64,000 nucleotides of DNA from Haloferax sp. Atlit-12N (GTDB lineage: Archaea; Halobacteriota; Halobacteria; Halobacteriales; Haloferacaceae): assembly GCF_003383095.1 (NCBI RefSeq), contig NZ_PSYW01000001.1:744001-808000 (forward strand), given 5' to 3'. The notes beneath the pieces were generated by a model. The model was given only the letters and a program-made list of their open reading frames with translations, did not search any database and was not told the DNA's origin. Positions 52,455-60,747 of the stretch are shown here, piece by piece (position 1 is the first letter of the stretch; each line of letters starts with the position of its first letter). A program made the translations under genes and the position numbers.

Positions 52455-52567
52455 GGGTGGTGCAAAGCGGCAGGGTCGATACAGGTGGTACTGGAGACAA
52501 CTGAATAAATTTTGTCGGCGAAGTATAACGTTCGAGACGCGCCGCTTGGGGTGTCGTTTTCAGGAGA
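52455..52567. other. Short intergenic region before the tRNA-derived repeats
   Basis: It includes an AT-rich patch (CTGAATAAATTTTGTCGGCG, 52499-52518) and no supported frame. The T4 run might end transcripts from either side. Confidence 0.4.
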
Positions 52568-52622
52568 ATAGCGGGAGGTAGAGTTGAACCCCGGTCGCTG
52601 ACGCTCCCCGGTTCAACTCTAC
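52568..52622. repeat. Partial copy of the tRNA 3' end with 13-base-pair hairpin
   Basis: Bases 52568-52589 repeat 52696-52717, the 3' end of the initiator tRNA gene, with one mismatch in 22. Within the copy, GTAGAGTTGAACC (52578-52590) pairs perfectly with GGTTCAACTCTAC (52610-52622) around a 19-base loop. The copy lies downstream of the tRNA in its transcription direction. An attachment-site remnant of an integrated element, or a structured RNA, are both possible. Confidence 0.75.
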
Positions 52623-52649
52623 TGTGCTATGTGGCCGACCTCGTGGGTC

Positions 52650-52671
52650 GCGCCGAGCCGAGCCTCGGCGC
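52650..52671. other. Perfect 8-base-pair hairpin downstream of the initiator tRNA
   Basis: GCGCCGAG (52650-52657), loop CCGAGC, then CTCGGCGC (52664-52671). It could trim or stop the tRNA transcript. No T-run follows on the minus strand. Confidence 0.6.
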
Positions 52672-52696
52672 TCAGGAGTTGAGGTCAGCAAAACCA

Positions 52697-52771
52697 TAGC
52701 GGGAGGTAGATTTGAACTACCGATCTCCGGGTTATGAGCCCGGCGGAATCTCCTGGCTATCCCATCCCGCT
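52697..52771 (-). tRNA. Initiator tRNA-Met (CAU)
   Basis: Read on the minus strand the gene folds with a 7-base-pair acceptor stem (AGCGGGA pairing TCCCGCT), anticodon loop CTCATAA with CAT at the anticodon, a stem with three consecutive G-C pairs (GGG...CCC), a T arm GGTAG-TTCAAAT-CTACC and A73. A1-U72 and the GGG/CCC anticodon stem mark an initiator rather than elongator tRNA. CCA is not encoded. No intron is visible. A TTAACAATAG element about 25 bases upstream (52790-52800) is the probable promoter. Confidence 0.93.
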
Positions 52772-52831
52772 GAATCAACAAACGAGTCTGCTATTGTTAA
52801 GACTTCTGTTTCGGCCGCTGTGTGTCAATTT

Positions 52832-53299
52832 TCACCGTGAGTCGCGCTGACTCGAACGGGCCGCGATGCGCCACGTGAACAGGCTCTCGGCGACGTAGTT
52901 CAGGAGCATCGACGCGCCGATAGCGAGGGGGAGGGGGATGAGTTCCCAGAGGTCGATACCGGCGACCGGAATCGACAGCGGCACCTCGCCGAGCGCCCGG
53001 ACGACGAGCACCTGCACGAGCAGGCCGCCGCTCCGCACGAGGTTCGACTTCACGAAGCGCCGGACCTTCGCGGTGAGGAGGTCCGAGCCCGCGCCCGCGA
53101 ACGTCCAGCGGTCGTTGATGACGAACATGATGATGATTGCGAGCTCCGCGCCGGCGAGCTTCGCGAGTTCGTTGGCGACGCCGAAAAAGACGATGAGGAG
53201 ACTGCTCAGGGAGAGGTCGAACACCGCGCCGACCGCACCCACGGAGGCGAACTTGCCGAAGCGGGTGCCGGAGACGAGCGCCGAGACCCGGTCAGTCAT
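52832..53299 (-). CDS. GtrA-family membrane protein
   Basis: The 155-residue protein has four transmembrane helices (about 19-39, 45-66, 83-101, 122-142) with the GtrA pattern FGKFASVGAVGAVFDLSLSSLLI, FVINDRWTFA and LNYVAESLFTWR. GtrA proteins help move polyprenyl-linked sugars across the membrane for surface glycan synthesis. The ATG overlaps the coding end of the upstream GT2 gene, so the glycosyltransferase and flippase-like protein are probably one unit. A surface polysaccharide or glycolipid is the likely product. Confidence 0.87.
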   Translation of the reverse strand: MTDRVSALVSGTRFGKFASVGAVGAVFDLSLSSLLIVFFGVANELAKLAGAELAIIIMFVINDRWTFAGAGSDLLTAKVRRFVKSNLVRSGGLLVQVLVVRALGEVPLSIPVAGIDLWELIPLPLAIGASMLLNYVAESLFTWRIAARSSQRDSR

Positions 53300-54077
53300 C
53301 CGTGACCTCCGCCGAGAACTGCTCGACGAGGGTCCGCTCGTCGTTCCGAGCGTCGATGAGTTCGTGGAGGCGGTCCTCGCGAATCGTCCGGGCGCGGTGG
53401 CGCGACCGGAGCAGCCCGCGGGCCATCTTGAGCGTCGTATCGACCGGCGAAACAGTCGAGTTGGGCTGGTCTTCCCAGACGACCGGCACCTCGGCCACAC
53501 GGTGGCCGAACGCGCCCGAGACGGCGATGAGTTCGATGTCCCACGCGAACCCCGGCTCGTACAGGTGGGTCCGAACGTCGTTCCACGCCGCGGCGGTGAT
53601 GGCCTTCGCGCCGCACTGGTAGTCGTACAGCGGGACTTCGGTCAGGTGGCGAGCCAGCCACGCGAAGCCGTCGCCGAGGTAGCGCCGGGCGACCGTCTGG
53701 TGGGAGGCGACGGTCGCGTTCGGGTGGCGGCGCGACCCCACGGCGAGGTCGGAGCCGTCGTGGACGGCGGCGACGACGTCGGCCATCGACGCGGCCGGGG
53801 TGCTCCCGTCGGCGTCGGCGAACGCGAGGATGTCCGTGCGGAGCGACTCGAACCCGGCGGTGATGGCCGCGCCCTTGCCGCGGCGGGCGTCGACCGGGTT
53901 CACGTGAGCGACATCGGGGAGGGCAGCGAGGGCGTCGAGCGTCTCGGGCCGCGGTGCGTCGAGTTCGACCCGGACCACCTCGGGGTCCAGTTCCTCGACG
54001 AGAGCGTGGACGTAGGGGACCAGACGCTCGGGGTCGGGCCGATAGGCGGGGACCACCATCCCGACAGACTGCGACAT
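53292..54077 (-). CDS. Family 2 glycosyltransferase, dolichyl-phosphate sugar synthase type
   Basis: The 261-residue protein starts MSQSVGMVVPAYRPD and has the nucleotide-sugar and metal motifs RRGKGAAITAGFE and FADADGSTPA (about 90-99, D-x-D), then YDYQCGAKAI and FAWDIELIAVSGAFGHRVAEVPVVWED. This matches dolichol-phosphate glucose or mannose synthases. It should transfer a sugar to dolichyl phosphate on the cytoplasmic face for protein glycosylation or surface glycans. It has no C-terminal membrane helices, so it relies on the adjoining GtrA protein. The start is ATG 54077; a frame to 54341 extends into shared intergenic DNA. Confidence 0.87.
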   Translation of the reverse strand: MSQSVGMVVPAYRPDPERLVPYVHALVEELDPEVVRVELDAPRPETLDALAALPDVAHVNPVDARRGKGAAITAGFESLRTDILAFADADGSTPAASMADVVAAVHDGSDLAVGSRRHPNATVASHQTVARRYLGDGFAWLARHLTEVPLYDYQCGAKAITAAAWNDVRTHLYEPGFAWDIELIAVSGAFGHRVAEVPVVWEDQPNSTVSPVDTTLKMARGLLRSRHRARTIREDRLHELIDARNDERTLVEQFSAEVTDD

Positions 54078-54173
54078 GCACGACCATTCACTCAATGGGG
54101 TAAAAAGCGAACCGCTCTGGTGCGCACCGGCCATCACAAAACGTATTGCACCCGCGGCGCAGTCATCGGACAG

Positions 54174-56537
54174 ATGGAGTACGCCCTCGTTGTCCGGTGG
54201 TTGCTGCTGTTCGCGACCCTCTGGGCGGTCGGCCTTCCCCTCGCGACCCGCCTGTTCCGACGCCTTCCCGGTCGCGGTGCCGGACTCGCCCTCCCCGTCT
54301 CGCTCGTCGTCTTGACCCTCCCCGCCTACTACGTCGGCCACCTCTCGTTCGGCCCCGTCGCCCTCGTCGCCGGCGTCGGGACGCTCCTCGTCGCATCAGC
54401 GGTCGCGGGGCTCGACCTCGATGCACTCCGCGGCGGCGACCTCCGACTCGCGCCCGGCCTCGACATCGACCGGCGCGCCGTCGCCGACGCGGCCGCGGTG
54501 TTCCTCGTCGCCTTCCTGTTCGCGGTCTCGCTCCGGGCGTTGGACCCCTCGGTCCACGCCGGCGGCGGCGAGAAGTTCCTCGACTTCGGCCTCCTCCAGT
54601 CGCTCGCTCGCGCGTCGGTCCTCCCGCCGGAGGACATGTGGTTCGCCGGCGAACCGGTCCGCTACTACTACGGCGGCCACCTCGTGTCGATTCTCCTCGC
54701 GCGGCTCAGCGCCACCGACCCGTCGTTCGCCTACAACCTCGCGCTCGCCGGCTTCTTCGGGGTCCTCGTCACCGCGGCGTTCGAACTCGGACGCGGTGTC
54801 GCGGCCGCCTCGGGCGCGAACGGTCGAATCGGCGGCCTGCTCTCGGCGTTCTTCGTCGGCTTCGCCAGCAACCTCGTCACCGCGGGGCGGTTCGCCCTCG
54901 CCGCGCTCCCCGAGGGGGTGCGCCGACCCGTCGCGCAGGCCGTCGCCGAGCGGTCGCAGTACACCGTCGAGCAGGTGCTCGCCGGGACCTCGAACTTCTC
55001 GTACTGGAGCGCGAGCCGCGTGATTCCGGGCACCATCAACGAGTTCCCACTTTTCGCGTGGCTCAACGGCGACCTCCACGCCCACATGATGGGCACGCCG
55101 TTTCTGCTTCTCGCGGCCGGCCTCGCCTTCGCGTACTTCCGGACGCCCGAAGACGCGGTCGGGGAGCGCAGACTCCTCGTCGCCGCGACGACGCTCGTCG
55201 GCGCGCTCCAAGTCGTCATCGACACGTGGAGTTTCCCGTCGGTGTTCGGCGTGCTGTTCCTCGGGATGGTCTTCGCACCCGCGCGCCCGTGGACGCTGTT
55301 CCCGGGCCGAGCGCGCGTTCGCTCGGTCGTCGGCGACAACCCAGTCGCCGGCGAGTTAGCTCGCCTCGGTGGCACGGTTGCGGCCGTCGGACTCGCCGGC
55401 GTCGTCGCCGCCGTCCTCGCCAGCCCGTTCCTCCTCGGCGCGGTCGCGGGCGGGGGAAGTTCCCGGACGGTCGAGATTCTCGCGCCCGACCAGCGAAGCG
55501 GGTTCGGCGCGCTGGCGCTCGTCCACGGGGCGTTCCTCGCGGCGTTCGCGGGCTACTACGTCCGCCGCCTCGGGGCGCAGGACGGCCTCGGCGGGCGCGA
55601 GTGGGTCGTGCTTCTCGGGAGCTTCGCAGCGCTGACCGTCGTCGCGGCCGTCCACTCGTTCGCCGCGCTCGCGCTCGTCGCCCCCCTCGTCGCCGTCGGC
55701 TGGGTGCTCCTCCGGTTCGCCGACGACCCGCGATTCGAGACGGTGCTCGTCGTCGCCGGCGCGGGTCTCGTGACGCTCGTCGAACTCATCTACGTGAACG
55801 AGCAGGCCGGCCCCGGTCGGATGAACACGGTGTTCAAGACGTACATGCAGGTCTGGGTGCTCTGGGGGAGCGCGATGGGGGCCGTGTTAGCCGGCTTCGT
55901 CGGCAACGCGGTCGCCGCGAGCGACGTGTCGCTTCCGAGGGTCGACCTCAGCGTCCGCGGGGGCGCGGTCAGCGCCGTCGGCGTCGCCTTCGTCGTCCTC
56001 CTCGTCGCCTCCACCTCGGTGTACGGCGGACTGGCCGTCGCCGACCACGCGAACACGCCCCGCCAGGAGGAGACGCTGGACGCGACGGCCTTCGCGGAGT
56101 GGTGGCACGAAAACGAGTCGGCCGCAATCACGTGGCTCGACGAGACCGTCGAGGGCAACCCGACGATGCTCACCGCGCCGGGGACGACGTGGTCCGCGAC
56201 CGTGAGCGACGAGCGCGAGACCGTCATGTACGGCTGGCGCGGGAATCCGGAGTCGAGCCTGACGGGCGTGCCGACGGTCGCCGGCTGGGCGCACGAGGTC
56301 GGCTACCGCGGCCCCGACGCGTACTACGACCGCGTGCGCGACGTGGACGCGATGTACGTCGGCAACGAGTCGACGCGAGCGCGGCTCATCGAGCAGTACG
56401 ACGTGCAGTACGTGTGGGTCGGCCCGGGCGAGCGCGCTCGCTACGAGGAGATAGAGACGGACGTGGCGTGGCTGACGCCGGTCCACCGGTCGGGGTCGGT
56501 CGTGGTCTACGAGGTAGAAGAAGCGAGACTACCTTAG
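54174..56537 (+). CDS. Large polytopic membrane protein, Chlor_Arch_YYY/DUF2298 family
   Basis: The 787-residue protein has about fourteen transmembrane helices and the family's YYY motif RYYYGGH (about 162-168), PEDMWFAGEPVR just before it, and NEFPLFAWLNGDLHAHMMGTPFLLL (about 287-311) with conserved histidines. The C-terminal 160 residues are extracellular (EWWHENESAAITWLDETVEGNPTML...) and beta-rich. The layout resembles GT-C glycosyltransferases such as oligosaccharyltransferases and arabinosyltransferases. Divergent GT2 and GtrA genes agree with a surface-sugar role, but the reaction is unknown. Confidence 0.8.
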   Translation: MEYALVVRWLLLFATLWAVGLPLATRLFRRLPGRGAGLALPVSLVVLTLPAYYVGHLSFGPVALVAGVGTLLVASAVAGLDLDALRGGDLRLAPGLDIDRRAVADAAAVFLVAFLFAVSLRALDPSVHAGGGEKFLDFGLLQSLARASVLPPEDMWFAGEPVRYYYGGHLVSILLARLSATDPSFAYNLALAGFFGVLVTAAFELGRGVAAASGANGRIGGLLSAFFVGFASNLVTAGRFALAALPEGVRRPVAQAVAERSQYTVEQVLAGTSNFSYWSASRVIPGTINEFPLFAWLNGDLHAHMMGTPFLLLAAGLAFAYFRTPEDAVGERRLLVAATTLVGALQVVIDTWSFPSVFGVLFLGMVFAPARPWTLFPGRARVRSVVGDNPVAGELARLGGTVAAVGLAGVVAAVLASPFLLGAVAGGGSSRTVEILAPDQRSGFGALALVHGAFLAAFAGYYVRRLGAQDGLGGREWVVLLGSFAALTVVAAVHSFAALALVAPLVAVGWVLLRFADDPRFETVLVVAGAGLVTLVELIYVNEQAGPGRMNTVFKTYMQVWVLWGSAMGAVLAGFVGNAVAASDVSLPRVDLSVRGGAVSAVGVAFVVLLVASTSVYGGLAVADHANTPRQEETLDATAFAEWWHENESAAITWLDETVEGNPTMLTAPGTTWSATVSDERETVMYGWRGNPESSLTGVPTVAGWAHEVGYRGPDAYYDRVRDVDAMYVGNESTRARLIEQYDVQYVWVGPGERARYEEIETDVAWLTPVHRSGSVVVYEVEEARLP

Positions 56538-56794
56538 GCCGCGCCGCGCTCGCGAACGACCTCGACGGCCTCGGCGTCGACACCCTCGGTGTCGAGCCAG
56601 TGCGGGACGAACTCGCGCTTTTCGAACGCCTCGCGCTCGTCTTCGGTGCCGACGGTGCACCACAGCTGGACGCGGTCGGGGCCGTGCCAGTCGCCCTGTC
56701 GGTCGACGGAGAACAGGACGTACTCCTCGCCGTCGTACTCGATGACGCCGTCGCGGCGGACGCCGGGGTCGCCGTGGATGATGAGCTTCTTCAT
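56534..56794 (-). CDS. HAH_0734-family small protein
   Basis: The 86-residue protein starts MKKLIIHGDPGVRRDGVIEYDGEEYVLFSVDRQGDWHGPDRVQLWC and is beta-rich with one cysteine. I recall it as a small conserved haloarchaeal family with that name and no function. Its stop overlaps the stop of the convergent YYY-motif gene by four bases. The head is basic-polar and the C-terminus is helical (EREAFEKREFVPHWLDTEGVDAEAVEVVRER). Confidence 0.75.
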   Translation of the reverse strand: MKKLIIHGDPGVRRDGVIEYDGEEYVLFSVDRQGDWHGPDRVQLWCTVGTEDEREAFEKREFVPHWLDTEGVDAEAVEVVRERGAA

Positions 56795-56994
56795 GTGCCG
56801 GGATTGGCACAGTCACCGCTTAATCGCTTCGGCTTCGGGCGTGCGGCTGCGGCGGGGGAACCGCGGACGCTGCAGTCACCGTGGGCTGCCCACATGTGAC
56901 ACGGCGAACGCCCGGTTGCGGCGAGTTCAGGGGCCGCGTCGAACCAAACGGGTTTTAACGGGCCACACCAAAACCCAGCACAAGGTCGATATCT

Positions 56995-57276
56995 ATGCAG
57001 ATGCCACGCCGTTTCAACACGTACTGCCCGAACTGCAAGGGTCACCACGAGCACGAAGTGGAGAAGGTCCGGAAGGGACGCCCGACCGGCATGAAGTGGA
57101 ACGCCCGTCAGACGCGACGCGGCAAGGCCACCATCGGTAACGCCGGTAAGTTCTCCAAGGTGCCCGGTGGCGACAAGCCGACGAAGAAGACCCACCTGAA
57201 GTACATCTGCTCCGACTGTGGCAAGGCCCACATGCGCGAGGGCTGGCGCGCCGGTCGCCTGGAGTTCCAGGAGTAA
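56995..57276 (+). CDS. rpl44e: 50S ribosomal protein L44e
   Basis: The 93-residue protein has two C-x-x-C pairs (YCPNCKG at 11-17, ICSDCGKAH near 71-79) binding one zinc ion, and a basic middle [30 protein letters not shown]44e lies near the E site of the large ribosomal subunit. An AAGGT Shine-Dalgarno-like sequence precedes the ATG, and the S27e gene begins three bases after the stop. It heads a translation operon with rps27e, eif2a and nop10. Confidence 0.96.
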   Translation: MQMPRRFNTYCPNCKGHHEHEVEKVRKGRPTGMKWNARQTRRGKATIGNAGKFSKVPGGDKPTKKTHLKYICSDCGKAHMREGWRAGRLEFQE

Positions 57277-57279
57277 ATC

Positions 57280-57474
57280 ATGGCAGGAAACTTCTACAAG
57301 GTCGCGTGCAGCGACTGCGAGAACGAACAGGTCGTCTTCGGAAAGGCCTCCTCGGTCGTCAACTGCGCCGTCTGCGGGACGACCCTCGCCACGCCGACCG
57401 GCGGCAACGCCGAGTTCCACGGCGAGGTCGTCGAGACGGTCGAGCGTCGCGACAGCGACGAACTTGAGGCGTAA
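57280..57474 (+). CDS. rps27e: 30S ribosomal protein S27e
   Basis: The 64-residue protein has a C4 zinc finger C10-x2-C13 (ACSDCEN) and C29-x2-C32 (NCAVCGT) and the conserved NFYKVACSDCENEQVVFGKASSVVNC. It binds the small-subunit head. It sits directly behind rpl44e with a three-base gap, typical of archaeal L44e-S27e-aIF2-alpha operons. Confidence 0.96.
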   Translation: MAGNFYKVACSDCENEQVVFGKASSVVNCAVCGTTLATPTGGNAEFHGEVVETVERRDSDELEA

Positions 57475-57492
57475 CTCCCTGGAGGACCTCGT

Positions 57493-58293
57493 ATGAAGTA
57501 CAGCGGATGGCCTGACCCCGGCGAACTCGTCGTCGGAAAGGTAGACGACATCGCGGACTTCGGCGTCTTCGTCGACCTCGAAGAGTACGAAGACAAGCGC
57601 GGCCTCTGCCACATCAGCGAGGTCGCCAGCGGATGGATCAAGAACGTTCGCGACCACGTCCGCGAGGGACAGACAGTCGTCGCTAAAGTGCTCGAAGTCA
57701 ACGAGAGTTCCCAGCAGATCGACCTCTCGATCAAGGACGTCAACGAGCACCAGCGCAAAGAGAAGATTCAGGAGTGGAAAAACGAGCAGAAGGCCGACAA
57801 GTGGATGGCGCTGGCGTTCGGCGAGGACATCGCCGACGACCGTTACCAGTCCATCGCTAACGCCCTGCTCGCCGAGTTCGAATCGCTCTACGACGGCTTC
57901 GAGCAAGCCGCGATTCACGGTCTCGAAGCGCTCGAAGACGTCGAACTCGACGACGACGAACTCGAAGCCATCGTCGACACCGCGCGTCAGAACGTGTCGG
58001 TGCCCTACGTCAACGTCACCGGCTACGTCGACCTGCGCTCGCCCGCGGGCGACGGCGTCGACGACGTAAAGGAGGCCCTGAAGGCCGCCGAAGGCGACGG
58101 CGAAATCGGCGACGAAATCGAACTGTCGGTCACGTACGTCGGCGCGCCCGAGTACCGCGTCAAGGTCAAAGCGCCCGACTACAAGACCGCCGAGACGGAG
58201 CTCGAATCGAGCGTCGCTCGGGCCCGCGAGGTCATCGAGGCCGCGGGCGGAACCGCGGAGTACCACCGCGAACGCAGCGGCGACGAAGAGTAA
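57493..58293 (+). CDS. eif2a: Translation initiation factor aIF2-alpha
   Basis: The 266-residue protein begins with an S1 domain ([47 protein letters not shown], 11-57), followed by the helical middle and the C-terminal aIF2-alpha domain ([26 protein letters not shown]). With beta and gamma subunits it delivers initiator Met-tRNA to the ribosome. The start has a GGAGG site six bases upstream. It is linked with Nop10 four bases on. Confidence 0.96.
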   Translation: MKYSGWPDPGELVVGKVDDIADFGVFVDLEEYEDKRGLCHISEVASGWIKNVRDHVREGQTVVAKVLEVNESSQQIDLSIKDVNEHQRKEKIQEWKNEQKADKWMALAFGEDIADDRYQSIANALLAEFESLYDGFEQAAIHGLEALEDVELDDDELEAIVDTARQNVSVPYVNVTGYVDLRSPAGDGVDDVKEALKAAEGDGEIGDEIELSVTYVGAPEYRVKVKAPDYKTAETELESSVARAREVIEAAGGTAEYHRERSGDEE

Positions 58294-58297
58294 TCGC

Positions 58298-58489
58298 ATG
58301 AAATCTGACATCCGGGTGTGCAGCGCGTGGCGCGACCGCCACGACCGCCCGGTGTACTCACTTTCTGAGACCTGTCCGGAGTGCGGCGCACCCACCGAGA
58401 ACAGCGCGCCCGCCCCGTACAATCCCGAAGACCCCTACGGCGAGTACCGCCGCGCGCGGAAGCGCCGTCTCGCCGAGGAGTCGGAGTAG
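58298..58489 (+). CDS. nop10: Nop10 box H/ACA RNP protein
   Basis: The 63-residue protein has one CxxC pair (TCPECG, about 25-30) and the Nop10 tail PAPYNPEDPYGEYRRARKRR, which binds Cbf5 and guide RNA. Archaeal Nop10 supports pseudouridylation of rRNA. A second cysteine pair, normally near the N-terminus of other archaeal Nop10s (IRVC only one here), looks reduced. It ends the translation operon; the next gene has its own TCTTAACC promoter. Confidence 0.93.
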   Translation: MKSDIRVCSAWRDRHDRPVYSLSETCPECGAPTENSAPAPYNPEDPYGEYRRARKRRLAEESE

Positions 58490-58546
58490 CTGTCTGCGTC
58501 TTCGGCTACCGACGCTCTCTTAACCGGCGCGGCCACCACTACGTGC

Positions 58547-59314
58547 ATGGACGACATCGAAATCGAGGCTGTCGAGGAGGTCGACCTCACCGACCCAGTC
58601 CTCATCGAGGGGCTGCCGGGCGTCGGGAACGTCGGCAAACTCGCCGTCGAGCACCTGCTGGAGGAGTTCGAGGAGGCCACGCTGGTCCGCCGCGTCTACG
58701 CCGACGTGTTCCCGCCGCAGGTGAGCATCGACGAGGGCGTCGCCGAGTTGACCCACGCCGCGATTCACGCCGTCGAGACGCCCGGAGAGGGGCCGGACCT
58801 GCTCTTGCTGACGGGCGACCATCAGGCACAGTCCAACGAGGGCCACTACCACCTCACCGACGCCTTCCTCGACGTGGCCGAGGAGTTCGGCGTCGAGCGA
58901 CTGTTCGCGCTGGGCGGCGTCCCGACCGGCGAGCTCGTCGACGAGCCGTCGGTCCTCGGGGCCGTCGCCGACGAATCGCGCCTCGACGAACTCGAAGAAG
59001 CGGGCGTCGAGTTCCGCGAAGACGAACCCGCCGGCGGCGTCGTCGGCGTCTCGGGACTCCTCCTCGGCCTCGGCAGTCGCCGCGGGCTCGACGCGACGTG
59101 CCTGATGGGCGAGACGAGCGGCTACCTCGTCGACCCGCAGAGCGCGCAGGTCGTCATCGAGGTTCTGCAGGACCTCCTCGAGTTCAGCGTCGACTTCGAG
59201 TCGCTCGAAGAGCGCGCCGAGGAGATGAAGGAAGTCGCCGCGAAGATTCAGGAGATGCAACAGCAACAGCAGGGAACCATCGCCAGCGACGACGACCTCC
59301 GGTACATCGGCTGA
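58547..59314 (+). CDS. PAC2-family proteasome-assembly-chaperone-like protein
   Basis: The 255-residue protein has the PAC2 motifs DPVLIEGLPGVGNVGKLAVEHLLEEFE (17-43), LLLLTGDHQAQSNEGHYHLTDAFLDVA and LFALGGVPTGELVDEPSV. Archaeal PAC2 proteins are homologous to eukaryotic proteasome assembly chaperones, and Haloferax has at least one PbaA-like partner. A C-terminal coiled coil with polyglutamine (EEMKEVAAKIQEMQQQQQGT) is unusual. A TCTTAACC element about 27 bases upstream suggests independent transcription. Confidence 0.87.
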   Translation: MDDIEIEAVEEVDLTDPVLIEGLPGVGNVGKLAVEHLLEEFEEATLVRRVYADVFPPQVSIDEGVAELTHAAIHAVETPGEGPDLLLLTGDHQAQSNEGHYHLTDAFLDVAEEFGVERLFALGGVPTGELVDEPSVLGAVADESRLDELEEAGVEFREDEPAGGVVGVSGLLLGLGSRRGLDATCLMGETSGYLVDPQSAQVVIEVLQDLLEFSVDFESLEERAEEMKEVAAKIQEMQQQQQGTIASDDDLRYIG

Positions 59315-59359
59315 GGCCGCCCCGGCCGTCGCGGACCGACTCGTTTTCAGACCGGGCGT

Positions 59360-60259
59360 TCAGGCTTCGATGATGTCGTCGTCTGCGAACTCCGGGACGA
59401 CGATTTCGCCGTCGAGCGACTGCACCGCGCGGCCGCCGACGCGTATCTCCGCGCCGACTCGCACGCGGACGGTTCCCGGCCGGTCCACGAAGTGACCCTG
59501 TTCGAAGCGGAGTTCGTCCGGCATGGAGTCGAACGCGCCGACCTGCCGGAGGTACGCGCCGCAGGCACCGGCGGCGGTGCCGGTCGCGGGGTCCTCGGAG
59601 ATGCCGATACCGGGCGCGAAACACCGCGCATGGAGCGTGGAATCGCCGTCGATGGCGTCGAAGGTGAAGGCGTAGACGCCCGCGGCGTCGTGTTCGGCGG
59701 CGAGGTCGGCGATGGCGGCGTCGTCAGGGTCCGCACCCGAGAGGTGTTCGAGGAAGTTGACCGGGACGACGAGGAAGGGAAGCCCCGTGGAGGCGACCGC
59801 GACGGGGAGGTCCGCGCCCACGTCGCGGAGCGCGGCGTCATCGACGCCGAGTGCCGCCGCGAGGCGGTCGTAGTCGACTTCGAGCGGGCGCACCGTCGGC
59901 GCGTCCTGCGTCATCCACACCTCGCCGAGGTCGCTGATTTCGATGTCGAGGGTGCCGACGTTCGTCTCCAGCGTGTGCGTGCCCGGTTCGAGTTCGCGTT
60001 CGGCCGCGAGATGGGCGTGAGCCGCGATAGTCGCGTGGCCGCAAAGGTTGACTTCCTGTTGCGGCGTGAAATAGCGGATGCGGCGGTCCGCGGCGGCCGA
60101 CGAGCAGACGAACGCCGTCTCGCTCGCACCGAGTTCGGCGGCGACGGCGCGCATCTGCGCCGCGTCGAGGCCGTCGGCGTCGGGGACGACCCCGGCCGCG
60201 TTGCCGGACAGCGGTTCGGTCGTGAAAGCGTCGACGAGGAGGGCGCGTCGGCTATCCAT
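59360..60259 (-). CDS. PhzF-family isomerase/epimerase-like protein
   Basis: The 299-residue protein has a PhzF double-hot-dog fold signature: VDAFTTEPLSGNAAGVVPDADGL (9-31), FVCSSAAADRRIRYFTPQQEVNLCGHATIAAHA (about 50-82) and the late GISEDPATGTAAGACGAYLRQ with the glutamate-aspartate pair at the catalytic site. Family members catalyse isomerisation of trans-2,3-dihydro-3-hydroxyanthranilate or related substrates; the natural substrate here is unknown. There is no phenazine cluster. The ATG at 60259 is used. Confidence 0.87.
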   Translation of the reverse strand: MDSRRALLVDAFTTEPLSGNAAGVVPDADGLDAAQMRAVAAELGASETAFVCSSAAADRRIRYFTPQQEVNLCGHATIAAHAHLAAERELEPGTHTLETNVGTLDIEISDLGEVWMTQDAPTVRPLEVDYDRLAAALGVDDAALRDVGADLPVAVASTGLPFLVVPVNFLEHLSGADPDDAAIADLAAEHDAAGVYAFTFDAIDGDSTLHARCFAPGIGISEDPATGTAAGACGAYLRQVGAFDSMPDELRFEQGHFVDRPGTVRVRVGAEIRVGGRAVQSLDGEIVVPEFADDDIIEA

Positions 60260-60366
60260 GGAAAGGCGCACTACACGGCGATGTATCAAACCAGCGGGTC
60301 GGCGGCCGGATTACCCGAGAAGTTGGAGAGAAGGAGACGAGCGCGGGTCGGTCGATAGCGGCCGAT

Positions 60367-60537
60367 TCACGCGCGGGTCCACCGGACGCGGCCGCTCGTT
60401 TGAGCTGCGCCGTCGCCCTGCATCACTTCGCGCATGTTCATACAGGCTGGACACCCGACGACCTCGTCCATGTCGTTGCCGAAGACGCGGACGAAGTCTC
60501 GGGAGACGAACTCACCACAGTTACCACACGTGTGCAT
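60367..60537 (-). CDS. 56-residue four-cysteine zinc micro-protein
   Basis: The frame reads MHTCGNCGEFVSRDFVRVFGN and continues to a second pair GCPACMNM, so C4-x2-C7 and C29-x2-C32 could hold one zinc. A GTAGGTGA sequence, seven bases before the ATG, is a good Shine-Dalgarno site. The tail (REVMQGDGAAQTSGRVRWTRA) is polar. Small zinc proteins like this are common in haloarchaea and some affect biofilm or swarming. No function can be assigned here. Confidence 0.75.
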   Translation of the reverse strand: MHTCGNCGEFVSRDFVRVFGNDMDEVVGCPACMNMREVMQGDGAAQTSGRVRWTRA

Positions 60538-60747
60538 TCTGTTTCACCTACAAATCCGCATACTCCGGCACTCGACATAACTATGCCCCTTGTTAACATG
60601 CGTTAGTGTCCGCCTGAACGACGGGTTTCCCGGTTAGTCGTCCCATAACGTCGGTTCGAGCGGTTTTGACACGCCGACACACGGGCGGGGCGAGTCGTAC
60701 AAATTAAAGGGCGTCAGGCGCGGCAGTACGCACGGTGAACGGAATAT
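60538..60747. other. Divergent promoter region of the zinc micro-protein and the phosphoribosyltransferase
   Basis: Two promoters share this gap: a TAGTTATGTC element on the minus strand (about 60575-60583) and CAAATTAAAGG on the plus strand (60700-60710). ACGGTGAACGG precedes the plus start by eight bases as a possible Shine-Dalgarno site. No gene is present. Confidence 0.55.

Noticed and set aside
52560-52630. A second complete tRNA gene
   Set aside because: Only the 3' 22 bases match; there is no acceptor, D or anticodon arm.
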